Assembly (NCBI GenBank): GCA_002943765.1
Contig: PQWQ01000003.1
Location: 2,331,001 to 2,395,000, forward strand
DNA: 64,000 nt
Source: Psoroptes ovis
Lineage: Eukaryota > Arthropoda > Arachnida > Sarcoptiformes > Psoroptidae
Reading direction: 5' to 3'
The position numbers and the translations under genes are program-made. Numbering within the stretch: position 1 is the first letter of the stretch; every line of letters starts with the position of its first letter. Shown piece by piece: positions 12,410 to 25,657 of this stretch. The notes below the pieces were generated by a model. That model was given only the letters and a program-made list of their open reading frames with translations, did not search any database and was not told the DNA's origin.

Positions 12410-12574
12410 TGGACATTTCAACGATTTTCCATAAATGGATTTATTGCTTTTAATTGATGACGGTGATGGTGATGATGTTCGTTGTCGTCGTCGTCACAGT
12501 CGTCGTTGTCGATGATTACAAATCTGTATCGAAATTTCGTGTGTCTTGAATAAGAAAAAATATTGTGGGTGAAA

Positions 12575-12600
12575 ATTATTATTATTATTATTATTATTAT
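12575..12600. repeat. TTA trinucleotide microsatellite
   Basis: About eight perfect TTA/ATT units in a row. On the minus strand it gives a meaningless hydrophobic ORF. Confidence 0.8.
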
Positions 12601-13881
12601 CATTAATGTATGTAGAATTTTTATTTGTTATTCGAATCATTATGGTGATAATAATTATTAAAAAAGGACAATAATCTCAGTAAAAAACATTGAAATATTT
12701 AAATAATCAATGATCATAAATAATCATAAAATAAAGCAGAAGAAAAATTACAGAAATCAAATGAAACAATGAAAAACAGATGATGCATGAAAGCTTGGAA
12801 ATGCTTCGAAAAAAAATAAAATAAAATTTCACACAGAAATTGATGTTATGATCCAATTCCAAAATAATTTTTTTTCAAGAACAGAAATAAATCAAAAAAC
12901 AAACGGAGCTGACCTCGATGATAATGATGATCAAACAAAAAAACAAAGAACATTTTGATTGTTTTGAAATGAAATGGTTCCGTTTTGAATCATTCTAATT
13001 TTGATTGTTTTTTGTTTATTGTTTTCCAAAATGTAAAATTCATTCAGGAGTGATTTTACTACTGTTAAATCATCGTGAATTTTGAAATTTTTAAATCAAA
13101 AAGTAAATACGAAATTGAATCAAATTCAAGTTGACAATCAATTTAGCATCTGTAATTTACATAATACTACATTTAGTACATCGACACACACACACACGCA
13201 CGTAGTGCTACAGATGTTTCAGTTTATTTATTTCAAATTTATAATATTTCCAAAATGAAAACGTGATTATTTTACAATTTATTTGTTTTTGCAATAAAAA
13301 TAAGTAAAATTTTATTCAAATTAACCTTGAAAACACATTTGTTAAGAATACTGATTTGAAACAAAAAGAAGGAAAAAAGCGTTTTACAAATTTGTTTCAA
13401 TTAAAATTTGAAAAAAAATATGAATCAAGTCAAAATGTAAATCAAAATTTATGTTGAAATGATGAAAAAGAACAAAATAATCTTTAAAAAATGATTGAAT
13501 GGTCGATGGTTTTGAATGTTGATTTATTGAAATGATGATGAATTACAATGGAAACGAGATCAAAAATATCAGGATCAGGAAAATTTTGTTTCAATATTTT
13601 CCATTCATCTTCTTCAGTAAATATATGAAATTCCATCAAAAATTGATTGATGAATTGATTCTTTTAAAATTTGATTTTTTTTTTGCTGTTTTTTGATGAA
13701 TATTATTGATGTTTTATCACGAAATGGCATCATCATCATTATAATGATTGGTTATCATAATATTTTTGTTTGTTGAAAGATTGTTTTACTGTATTCAGTC
13801 ATAAATATCAGTTATTTTTTTTGACCAGATTTTTTAATGTACAAGTTCTTTTTTTTGTTTTATGAAAGTTTGATATTTGCT

Positions 13882-14002
13882 TTATTTACTGCTTGTAATC
13901 AAATCTAGATCAAAACATGATCGAGATAATGGACCAGCAGCATTGCTTGTTGCAACAACATTACCATCACCGCCAACACTATTTCCATTAGAAGATGGAT
14001 AA
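13882..14002 (-). CDS. Two-PDZ scaffold protein, exon 4 (last coding exon)
   Basis: This exon follows an acceptor AG at 14003-14004 and joins exon 3 in phase 2. It then reads openly for about 39 codons of non-conserved Ser/Gly/Asn-rich sequence ending LDLITSSK, before a TAA stop. An AATAAA overlaps the stop region. The exon is inferred from splice sites and phase, because the sequence itself carries no domain. If the exon 3 donor is not used, the protein would instead end inside the intron shortly after PDZ2. Confidence 0.6.
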
Positions 14003-14115
14003 CTATTTTGAATGATATTTGAAATTCAAAATTTAAAAAAAAAGAAAAAAATTATTATTAAAATAGATATTCTTTTCTTGTCAAAAAATAAATAAACAAA
14101 TTAAATATTACATAC

Positions 14116-14260
14116 CATTTATTCGATATTTTCATTGCCATATTTAATCGTAATATTTTCAATACAATTTCTCCTTGTTTGACACGTTTAAACATTTGTA
14201 ACACTTCACCATGTGTTAGATTTTCTGTTGATTGGCCATTGATCGATAAAATTTGATCAC
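14116..14260 (-). CDS. Two-PDZ scaffold protein, exon 3 (second half of PDZ2)
   Basis: The acceptor TGTGCAG and donor GTATGT bound a 145-bp exon in the same frame as exon 2. Joined to exon 2 it completes the second PDZ domain: the end of exon 2 (GQLSEG) runs straight into DQILSINGQS, then NLTHGEVLQMFKRVKQGEI and VLKILR. This is the usual second half of a PDZ fold, including the histidine at the start of helix B (THGE) typical of class I PDZ domains, which bind S/T-x-hydrophobic C-termini. Confidence 0.88.
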
Positions 14261-14541
14261 CTGCACATTTTTTATTGAACACAAAAGAATGTGAAAAAAA
14301 TATGAAATGAGAAATGTGAAAATAGAAATGCAAAATCGAAACGAATGAATCAAAAAAAATAAAATGAATCGAAACTAAAAAAAACCAAGATAAGAACACT
14401 ACCAACTATGACAAGATAATTAATCAAAATATAAACGATGATGACGTTGTTCGAGATGTCAAATTTAAATTTAAGAATAAATAATGGAGCAAAACAAACT
14501 GACTAAAATCTAAAACATATTACAAGTGACAACATTGATAA

Positions 14542-14543
<2 letters not shown>

Positions 14544-14576
<33 letters not shown>
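14544..14576. repeat. T33 homopolymer in intron 2 of the PDZ gene
   Basis: This is an uninterrupted run of about 33 T (A on the gene strand), 54 bp downstream of the exon 2 donor. It could be the A-tail of an old retroposed sequence, but no element body or target duplication was recognised. Confidence 0.75.
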
Positions 14577-14577
<1 letters not shown>

Positions 14578-14630
14578 AAAACATGTCTACCCATGGCTAA
14601 AATATTTCTAAAATTCTACATTATACATAC

Positions 14631-16684
14631 CTTCGGATAGTTGGCCAGATTCAGCTGCTTGACCTTCAGGAAAAACTGTTTTAACAAATATTGCCATTTC
14701 ACCTCTTGGTGAATCGATACCGCCGACAATTGAAAAACCTAATGCTTTACAATCTGGTCCTTTACGAAATGTAATTGTTTGTGGTTGTAATTCAATATTA
14801 CCATTATTATTACTATTATTTGAGTTATTATGATTTTTATAATAATTTTGACCACCATTCTGTTGCTGTTGTTGATCATTCAATATTTTTGGATTCAATG
14901 TCATTGAATGTTGTTGTTGATGTTTAGTATAATGATTTTCATTATTATTATTATTACGATTCATTCGTACATAAATACGATTACCAGAAGCACCACCACC
15001 AACATTGTTATTACCATTATAATTTGATTTACAATAGTTTTCATTTGATTTAATATTATTGTTATTATCTTGCATTGTTGTCGTTATTGGAAATATCATT
15101 GATTGTTGTTTAACTATTGTTGGCGATAATAAACTATCGACATAATTCAATTTTGAAGAATCATTTGATTGCTGTTGTTGTTGTTGTTCATGATTGCCAC
15201 CACCACCACCATCGACTAGGTCACCTGAATTATCAACATTGATTTTATTATTAGATTTTTTATGTTCAACAATTGTTGTATTGATTAAATTCAATTTTTT
15301 CGGTTTATTTGTTCTCGGTAATGTACATAATGCTTGACTTAATGGTGATATTGAACCATTGATATTGTTCAATTGATGATAATATTGTGATTGTTTTTGT
15401 TGTTGATGCTGCTGTTGTTGATTTGGTTGTAATTGTAATTGTTTAAAGGCCACATATGGATTATATAAACGATCTTGATGTTGTCTAATAACAGTATTAT
15501 TGTTTGGCGTAATTGTTGATGATGATGAGGTTATTGATTGTGGATATTGCACAATATTATTTTGATTTGGTCCAACAAAATGGCCATAAATTGAATTATT
15601 ACCATGACTATTGTTACTACCAGCAACATTATTTAATGATATATATCGTAATTTATAATTAGAATTATTATAATTTGAATTTTGATTCATAACATTGATT
15701 TTATTGTTAGTATCGTTAGCGTTGGCGATGATTTGAACTTTTTTATTGCTATTATTATTTATCGATAAACCATTTGGTACTGATATCGATGATGACATTG
15801 TACCAATCGATTTGGAACGAGTTTTTGTCGTCTTCAAATGTGAATAATCATAATTATCATTAATATTATTATTATTTTCATCATCATCATTAATATCTAA
15901 ATTTTTATTGTTGTTATTATTATGATTCGATAAAGATGATGTTGAATATGATGATGGTAATGTATGATTTTTATTTGTATTATTTATCGATTTTCTATTT
16001 GAATTTATATTTATATTATTAGTTTTACGATTTAACAATGATGCTAAACGAGCGCCTAATGATTTTTTCGATTTTGATGGTGCCGATATTGATCTTGTCA
16101 ATGTTGATGTTTGATTATTCTGATTATTGTTATTATTATTACCACCCATATTTGTTATCGATGATGATGTATCATTTAAATCATAATTATTATTATGATT
16201 GATCGATAATTTCACAACAGAGGTAGCCGCTTGCTGTTTTGCTGATGATTTTTCTGAATATTTTCTATTTTCATTATCATCATTGTTCGATGAAATCGTT
16301 ATCAATGCCATTTTATCTAAATCAATCTCACCACTTAATTTATTTGTATCATTATTTCTAATATTTTTTTGTATATCATTCGTTGATAATGAATGCGGTG
16401 GCGGCTGCGGTATCGGTGGCTGTTGTATTGCTATTGTTGATGAATATAATTGTTTGGGATTTTGATAAATTGTTGAATATAGCTTTTGTTCTGAATTTGG
16501 TGCTGATGATGATAATAATAATGATGGTGTCGATGTAATAATTAATGAACGTTGTTTAACCAAAACAATACGAACAATTTTCTCTGGTGATTTCAAATGA
16601 TGTAATGCATCATTTACATTTAATCCTCGTAATAATATTCCATTTATTGTTAATACTTCATCATTTTTTTCAATTTGACCACAT
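14631..16684 (-). CDS. Two-PDZ scaffold protein, exon 2
   Basis: This 2054-bp exon begins after an AAATAG acceptor and ends at a GAAG|GTATGT donor. It opens with the second half of PDZ1 (CGQIEKNDEVLTINGI, then NVNDALHHLKSPEKIVRIVLVK). About 570 residues of low-complexity linker follow, rich in Asn, Ser and Gln with poly-N and poly-Q runs. It ends with the first half of PDZ2 (ITFRKGPDCKALGFSIVGG to GQLSEG). PDZ2, with its KGP-x-C-K-x-LGFSIVGG start and FVKTVFPEGQAAESG middle, resembles PDZ domains of the pro-interleukin-16/PDZD2 group; that family label is tentative. The whole four-exon protein would be 1043 residues (1035 from the second Met), a cytoplasmic scaffold. The linker contains no recognised catalytic or membrane segment. 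Confidence 0.88.
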
Positions 16685-19600
16685 CTATTTAAAATTATGG
16701 AAAGCAAATAAACAAAAAAAAAATGATGCTCAACATTAATAATGGATAAATCAAATGATAAATGAGAAAGTCATAAGCAATTCATAAATTAATAAAATAT
16801 TCTATCATTTTTGAATGAATTCACATTTTTAATCAACAGAGAAAACAACAACAACAACAAAAAATATAAGAAATTACTCGAAATAATTCCAATGATGATA
16901 ATAATATCATTGGAAATCATTCATAGCTACTCGTCGACATTTTTTTCTTATTTAAACGTTCATTTGATGCTCTAAACATTTAGAGAAATGTACATGAAAC
17001 AAATAAACAAAAACAACAAAAAGAAAATCACATTTACATCTTTTGATCAATGAATGTATAAAGAATATTTACAAGATGGTACATCATCATCATCTTGAAA
17101 TGTTCAAATAACAAAAATTATCAAAAGAAATAAATAAAAATCAAGAAAAAAAGAAGAAGCACAGGTTTGGCGACAAAACATTGAAATCACACACTCATTG
17201 AATGTATATTTGTATGAATGTACTTTTGTTTTCCAATCATCATCATCATTTTCATTTAAATCAATAAATGAACAAATCATTTGAATTGAAAATCATTGAT
17301 TTAATTCATTGATTTCAATTCGTAAAAAATGATGATAATAATTTGGTTGTTTAATTATGTTCTTGCATCTTGTGCTTGTGCACACAAGAAAATGAAAGTG
17401 AAAGTTGAAATTTTGAAATGAAATATATGAATAAATGTGAATCATAAATCAAGATTTCATTAATTTCATTCAAATGTTCATCTGTTTAATTCGTAGGAAT
17501 TGATTTTGAATCATTATTTCTTACTCTGGTGTAAAAACACAGACATAAATCAATGACCAAAACATCAAAAAATTATTGATTCAATACCGAAATATGTGCT
17601 ACAAAGATGGCATGTGGTGGTTTGACTTGGAAATTTTTCTAGCCATTATCTGACCATTTTCTAGCCGAAAAAAAGCCATCATTCGTGAGTTTTACGAACT
17701 TGGAAAATAAAATTAGATCGTTTGACACAATTTCAATGTTCTTGAATGCTCTTTTACAATTGATATCTTAAGATAATATCTTACAAAGCCGTACTACCAA
17801 TAATAATAATAATAATATTGAACACAAGTCAAATCAAAATATTTGAATATCATTTTTTACACAAATATGGAAAAGATGAAGAAGAAAAAAATGAATTATC
17901 CAATTTTTTTGAGTGCAACGATGAATACAATACAGTAATTTGTGTTTGAAATTTGAACAAAGAACAACGAAAAATAGTTTATGGATGAATGATTGTTTAA
18001 ATTTAATAATGATTGTAAAATTATGGACAAATTCAGTCATAATTTTCCTTGAATTTTATCCATGTTGATCGATATTTATATATCTATTATATAAATTTGT
18101 CTATGTCTTGAATTTGGCAAAATCGTTTAACCCTCTCCGTAGACCTATTAGATTTGAATTAGGAGAAATAGAGAGAATGATTAAGTTTGTGATGAAAATA
18201 ATCATTCAATTGAACGATAAACAGAAGACAAAAAACTTGCTGAGCAAGTTATCCCGAATGAATAATCAATGAATGAAATTCAAGAAAACTTTAAAGGAAG
18301 TTTTTGTTCTTTGGTTATTGCATGTTATCGTCATTATTGTCAGATTAATATTGAATATTTATGTTTCAACTGATACACACATACGAAATTGAATTGAATG
18401 AGTGAATGAATCAATGAAAAAAAACAAATTCACAAACAAATAACGATTCATATGGATACATGAATATCATGGTAGTATTGTTATTGTTATTACATTAAGA
18501 CTAGGTTAATAGAAACATCATTATTTCATATTATTTGGATGAGTCATCATCATCACCGTCACCGAACACATGATCATAAAATACCTGAAGAAATGATCAT
18601 AAAACAAAAAAATAAATTTTGAACAAAAGAAAACAATAAAACAGGTAAATGAGGGTCGATGGCTGTTGTGAAAGATTATGGCTATGATTATGATGATGAT
18701 TCATATTCTACGAAACGAATAATTGTTGTATTTAGTAAATATTACATATATTCTAAAGAACAACACGAGAACTTGTTTAAATTAAATTTGAATGCAATTT
18801 TGTTGTTTACTTTGGCGCAAACAACGTCCAACATTAGCCAACATGATTCATGTTCTGAATGACAATCATTCATGGATGGATAATGTTCGTTTATTATTTC
18901 TCGAGTCATACACGATGATCATCGGTTGAAAAGAGTTGAAAATTCTTGAAAAATTTCAATTTGTGACAAATTTTTTTCGATTTAATGATTTGAAACAGAA
19001 TTTCATTTAATTTTTATTTTTGACTTTTTTTCAAGTTTCAAAACATCAAATCTCACCATTTAAAAGTTAATAATTTTCAAATCTCTCCATCTATGTCTCT
19101 CGTGCTGTAAAATGGTTCATTAACTTTTTCATTTGAAATTTTCTATTTTTCAATAACACTTCATTCTCTTCATCATTGGAATTGAAAAGCAGAAAATTCA
19201 ATTTTTCAATTTTCAGGAATTTCAATGAAATTTCATTCAAAAAAAAAAATATTTCACTGAAATGGCCCTGGTCGCTGGCTGGTCGGTTGTTGATGATGCA
19301 GAATTGAGTCAAATCATAGAATCAGCAGAATTTTTCCATTTTGAAAAGTTATTTCTTCTCCTTTGAAAATAATATTAAATTTCACTTTTTTATGATCAAA
19401 AAAATGTCGAGGAATAATACACTAAATAACGATGATTGAATAAGAATTCTTGAAAACTTCAATTCAAAATTCAATCATTCAAATTGATTCAAATGATTTT
19501 GTACGAATGTAATAGATGAAATGTGAATGGGAAAAACATTTACTTCATATTTTTGCAAATTTGCAGAAATAAACTTTGAAGAAAATTGAAATTTGGAAAA

Positions 19601-20624
19601 AATAGAAATATTAATAATCAAAACATTTGCAAGTTTATAATTGAAATTGATTTGATGAATGAATGGAATGAAATGAATGAAAAATATTCATAATTCATAT
19701 TCATGTTGGATCGATCCAAATGTGTTTGTGTGTGTGTGCGTACGAAACGCGTGTGTTTAGACATTTTATTCATGATTTCATGATTCAATGTATTCAATTT
19801 ATTGGCATCATCGATGGCCAATGTGTTTTTGGCTAAAAGGAAAATAGAGAGAGAGAAACACACATCCCACCGATAGGTTTTCAATTGTTCAATTGTTTAC
19901 GTTAATTTTTTCTAAATATAATCAACCATTTGGCATTTTTATTCACTAAAAACATCTGATGATGATAATATTTTCAATATTATTACAATTAATATCGATA
20001 ATAATTATTATCAATTTCTTTGAGTTTTCAAATTTGACTTCGGTATAATTGAAAATCGAAAAAAAACTGAAAATTTTCAATTTACAAATGCATAAATGTT
20101 GCAATTGAAATCAAATGTTAATAATAATTTCTATTTTCATTTACATCTTTTACCATTGATTTAAATCGTGAAATTGTTCAATGAAACAACAACGCTTGTG
20201 TGTGTGTGTTCAATTATTACAATTATTATTAATATTTTCAAAATAAAACTTTCTCCAGGTGATGGTTGAAAATGTAAAAACAAATGGGAAAACAGATTTT
20301 CAAAAACAAATCAACAAATTTTTGTGTTTGAAAACTTGTTTAGTTTTTTCCATTTTTTTCTCACCACCCTGATCACCACAAAATAGAGCTCACAAACAAA
20401 CACAACAGCTTTACAAACATTTCCATTAATTATTGATCAGTTAGTTAAAGTGGTAGTCTAATTAAATTGCTAATAATTAACATATTTTAATATTTTAATC
20501 AATAAAATGCAAATGTTTATTTAATTCAATTTAGAATTGAATGACAGGAAAAAAAATGGATCGAAATCTTTTTTGATTAAATTGATGAATTGATTTTCCT
20601 TTTCATTTCATTTTTTGCTATTCG

Positions 20625-20707
20625 TTTGTCCAAAAAGTTTTTGCGCATTAAATCGATGAAAATCAATTGAAAAGTCTAATGAAAAGTGGCAAAAACTTTT
20701 TGAACAA
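20625..20707. repeat. Imperfect inverted repeat (hairpin)
   Basis: The left arm TTTGTCCAAAAAGTTTTTGC (20625-20644) and the right arm at 20689-20707 are inverted copies with essentially one mismatch over about 19 bp. They are separated by about 44 bp that contains a further short CATTA/TAATG pairing. It lies inside the PDZ intron. It could be a tiny MITE remnant or a chance hairpin; no clear target duplication is visible. Confidence 0.45.
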
Positions 20708-23700
20708 TTTTCCATTGACATTTTCATTGATACGACTTTTTGTATGAATTCAAATTTAAATAATTTAAATCTATTTTCAATGAGAAAAAAATTTATTCAT
20801 TTATTTTTCTTCTGAGAATCGATAAATATCTAAAATCAATTATATTGAATGTAAATTGTTATTATTATTATTTTCAAAAGTAATTGAATGTTTAATTTTT
20901 TTTAGCGAAAAACAAAATTTTTAGAAATTTGAAATAAAATTTACCAAAATAGAAAAAAAATAATGATGAAAAATAATGAAATTTCGATCAATCGATTGAT
21001 AAAAACAGCATGAAATCACTTTATTTCACTTCATTTTTTCTTCATTCCTTCATCATTGAAAACAATTAATCATTGGATTAATATCTATATAAATTGGTTT
21101 GCACTAAGTAAAGCAAAGCACAAAAAAAGAAAAATTCCGAAAGATTGATTTAATTTTTTTCTTTTTTCAAACATAAACAAAAGTTGTCATTTCTCTATGG
21201 GTCTTCGACCATACAAATAAAAGAAATTTGACAGTGATTTGAATAAATCACCAAACACACAAGAGAATCGGGTGTAGAATTTCAAATATATGAAAAATAA
21301 ATAAAATAAAAGCAAATAAACAAAACATCAAATTGAATCAAATGAAAAAAAATCGATCAAATAAATTGAATTTTTTTCTCTAAAAAAAAAAAATTTGATC
21401 GGAGAAAAAAGAAAAGTTTTCAGTGAAAACGTCTTTGAATATCAATATATTGCGATATATTTTTACATTTCTTTCAAATGTGTGAAACAATCATTATTTT
21501 TTCATTTCGGTTCAACTTTGACCAAGACCTTCATATTGGGGATGTGATGTGATGGCCGAGTGTTCATTGTTTCATTTGTTCATAGAAATCGATTTCAGAC
21601 GTTTTTTCTTACGAAAAATTTAAATTGAAATTTCTTATTTAAAGATTTATATATGGGAGATTAAGAGTGAAAAAACTAAACTAAACTAAAAAAAATATAA
21701 AGAAAACTAATCACAATCAATGAAACGGTTAGTCGTTGATTGATTGGATAGTTTTTGCTTTGTTAAAATAATTCAGATTGAATGCTTCGTAAGCCATATT
21801 GCTAATAGTGTATCAATTGGTTCTATGGTATATGGTGGTGTATGTGAATGAAATACTAAAATGGTAAAATTGATTCTTTTTATAGGAAAAAATAAAATTA
21901 CGGCCGTTGAATTGATCCATTGAATTCCATCATCATCATCATCATTGATTCAGTGGAATTTAATGACCAATTTCACTATTATTATTATTATAATTCGATG
22001 AATCATAATTCACGAGCAATTGATGATTTGATTGAATCATATTTGTGCGAAATAAGAAAAAAAACGATTGAAATAAAGGAAACAAAGGGAGTTGTCGTTT
22101 ATTGATATTTCTGATAATAATTTATTGAATGGTTTTTTACTTTGTAAATGAATGGAATGAACCAAAATATTTGGATGAAAAAAATGATTTGAGACCAGTG
22201 ATTCAGCATGATTCATTGTGATTGGATTAGTAAGAACCGAAAAAATTTCATTTCAGCAAGGAAAAAAAATACCAACAACAACAACAACAAAAAGCGGATA
22301 CACATGAGATTTCACAAGGCGTATTCGTATTTCAATTTTGAACCGAGAAAAATGGGCGAAAAAATTCATTTTCACTTATTAAATATGATTATCGTCGTAA
22401 TCATTATAATCATTACTCAACCAATTTCTACCGGGTTGTCCGGAAAATTCGTACCGATTTTCAATGAGCATTTATATTGATTAGAGCCGAAATAACTTTT
22501 CGGACACCTTATTAGATTAAATCTATATGTTTCACGAATAGTAAATTAAAATTTTTTCAAATTTCCAAATGATTTCGGCAGGATTTCCAAGCAAACGATC
22601 AAACTAATCATTTGACTAATCAAAATAATAAATAATCAGACCTAAAAATAATTTAGGTTTACATACAACAACACAACACGGAAGATGAAATTTTTGAAAT
22701 TTTCAAAAATTTAAATTTCAAATTTTTGCACAACAAACACAGGAAGATTATTTCATTTTAAAAAATTCAAAATTTTTTAAAAAAACAAAAAACACCCCAT
22801 TTCATCGACCAAAACCGATGATCATTAATCATATAAATTTTTTAAAAAATTTGATTTATCCATTTATACATCCATGAATTTATGTGAAAAGATTTCAAGA
22901 AATTTTTTTCCCATACATTCATTGCATAGCAATAATTCAATTTGAATCGATTCAAAATTTGGAATGAAAAATTTTCTCAAAATTTTTCAAGAAATAATAT
23001 GAAGTGAAAATCTATCGATAAAAATCCATTTACAGTGTGGAAAAATTTAAATTTACAAATGTTCAAAAAATGTGATTTTAGACTTAGATTAATGATTTGA
23101 AATGATTATTATTATTATCAATGTCAAAAACATTGTCGAAAAAGCTAAAAATAGAATCACGAAGATAAATTAAACAAAACAAAAATTTAGGAAAAAAAAA
23201 TTCAAATTTTGAATGAAAATTTCGATTAAACGATATTATATTATTATATCTGACAATCACAAACAAAATGCTTTGCAAAATGGATAGGAAAATTTTTCAA
23301 ATAAAACAAATTAATCAAATAAGATCCAATTAACATGTATTCCGGTCTCATTTTAAGAATATTGATCAATTGAGTAATGTTGAGCCAAAAATTAAATGAT
23401 TTCAAACAGGCTTTTGATATGACATCATTGAATCGTTTTTTTCTATCCCAAATCTTTTATTCACTATGAGAATTTCCATATTCAAAATTTTGTCATTTAT
23501 ATGCATTTTTCAAATAAGAAAATATTCAAAAATCTGCCATATTCAAATGTATTCAAACATCATGGAAATACCAGAATTTATTGTACTTAGATATGTTTTT
23601 TTTGAATCATTTTGATCATCATCTTTTTTTTGAAACAAGAAAACTTTTGGAATATGATCCATTGAAAATATGAATGATCATCATTTTTTCTCAATATTTT

Positions 23701-25384
23701 ATTGGTCCACATTTCCTAATATGTCCAAAAAAAAATCGAATTTCAAATTCATAAATTTGCATTAAAATACAATTGAGAATTACATTTTTATTGAAATGTA
23801 CCCAGAAATCTCTCGAATTTGTTTTAAATCTTATTCAAAAATTAAATTATGGAATGATGTGAAAACAAATGTTGATCAATTAATAATGATCAATGGTACC
23901 TTTGTTCTTAAAAAGAAAAAAATTATCATTTTATCAAGGCCATTATTAATACCATTGATTTATTTTTTGGTAAGATAACTTTGAACCTAATCTGATCTGA
24001 ATCAATCATTGATGAATGGATAAATTTGTTATCATCATCATCATTTTAAATGATGTGCAAAACTGTAAAATATGACAAGATAACAACATTGTGAATATAA
24101 CATCAATACCAGCGACAACACCAACAACAACAAAAAATGAAGAAGCACAGCAGGATATTGGTAATGATAATAACCAGAAATGATGATGATAATGATAATA
24201 ATTCGGTCATTCATTTCATTATCTTTGAATTTGAATTGGAATAAATGAATATCTTTTTTGGTTTAGGATTATTATTATCGAAATAAGTTTAAATATTCGA
24301 TGGCAAAAAATGAAAGAAAATTTATTGAAATGAAATGTTCACAAATTTATTATTATCAATGTTAAGTTAATCGCGTGTGTAGGAGTTTGTATTAAAAAAT
24401 GTTTGAAATGAAACGAAAATATGAATTCAAGAAATGAATCGCTCTTTAAACTTTCGATACAGAAAAAAAATAATCATTTAAAAAATGCAAATATCAAATT
24501 TATAATATGAATTTTTACACAGCCTACGAATGAAAATATTATTATCGTCAAAATAAATAAAATTTTCAGACAAAAATCTTTGCCGTTAAAATCTTTTAAA
24601 AGATTATTATTATTATCATCTCTTCAAATTTGACCCTAAAATGGTTATTTTGTAATATTTTCATTCCAATTTTCTACAAATAAATCATCAAAAAAACAAA
24701 GATATAAGATAAAACATAACCGGATCAAAATAGCTGAAATTGATCAAACTAATTCACTGTTAAATGAATGAATAAATCAATCAACTGATCAATCAATCGA
24801 TTGATTGAACAAAATTAAACGAAATTTCATAGTTGAATCGATTTAGAAATTGAATTTTTTTGAATTGAAAAAGTCAAATCTATTTATTTTTTGAATGCGA
24901 AAAATTGGATCAATTTTCTGCTTGTTTAGATTGAATACTAGAAAAAAAATAATGTTTTTGACTTGAATTTTTTTTTCAATTTTTTCGTGTCACTTGTTCA
25001 CTTGTCAATTTGACAACTTTAAGTTTTTTTTTGCTTCAAGCTTCAACATTATGCTCAATGAACACAGAGGCAAATGAAGAAAAAATTGTAATTAAGAATC
25101 CTTTTAAAGCATAGCAAAGAAACCTGGAAATTCAATTATAATTTTTTTTTTTTTTTTGGAGAAAATAATTGATAAATGAATTTCGAGTAAAATTTTACTA
25201 TATGGAACCAGGGAAACGTATATCTATTACTTCATACATGTTCATGTGGCATAGAAATGTTTATAAATAAATTATCATCATCATCATCATTAGAAATGAA
25301 TGAAAAAAACGATGATCATAACGATGATGATGATCACATTTGTCAACCATGAAAATTTTTAGTGACAAAATTTATTGACAAACA

Positions 25385-25389
25385 CACAT
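25385..25389. repeat. Target-site duplication of the copia element (left)
   Basis: CACAT directly precedes the left LTR and recurs at 29821-29825 directly after the right LTR. Five base pairs is the usual size for Ty1/copia integrases. Confidence 0.92.
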
Positions 25390-25657
25390 TGTAAATAATT
25401 TAAACTTGCGGAGCTGTTAGAAACAAACAAACAAAATTATTAATGCGCAGAAGCTGTGGGTATGCTTGCTGTAAACTGCGTTAACCACGCTGCTTAACAT
25501 TACTTTTATTTATACAATTTATAATTTGAAATTATTACAGTTTTTAACAAATTTTTAAGAAATTAATTATCATACAATTAATTAATATAATGCGGGGAAT
25601 ATTATATCAAATTAAAGACAAAACAAAGTACAAAATAATTCTATATAAATTCTAACA
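25390..25657 (-). repeat. copia 3' LTR
   Basis: This 268-bp repeat begins TGT and ends ACA. It matches the copy at 29553-29820 at every base I compared except one (C at 25424 versus G at 29587 on the plus strand). On the element strand it carries TATAAATA overlapping AATAAA, usable as promoter and polyadenylation motifs. Because the element is on the minus strand, this is the 3' LTR. Confidence 0.97.

Larger units (their letters stand above)
11993..13881. other. AT-rich spacer between convergent CXXC1 and PDZ genes
   Basis: No accepted coding sequence. The stretch holds a TG microsatellite (about 12392-12409), a TTA microsatellite (about 12575-12600), CAT/GAT runs and a CA tract near 13183-13197. 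It contains the 3' flanks of both genes. A 61-codon minus ORF at 12418-12603 is mostly the translated TTA repeat. Confidence 0.5.

Noticed and set aside
12418..12603. 61-codon ORF starting with poly-Ile
   Set aside because: It is a translation of the TTA microsatellite.
22208..22480. 90-codon ORF with an Ile-rich hydrophobic stretch
   Set aside because: The hydrophobic part comes from an ATT/ATC-rich tract. There is no family, no splice support, and it lies antisense inside the PDZ intron.
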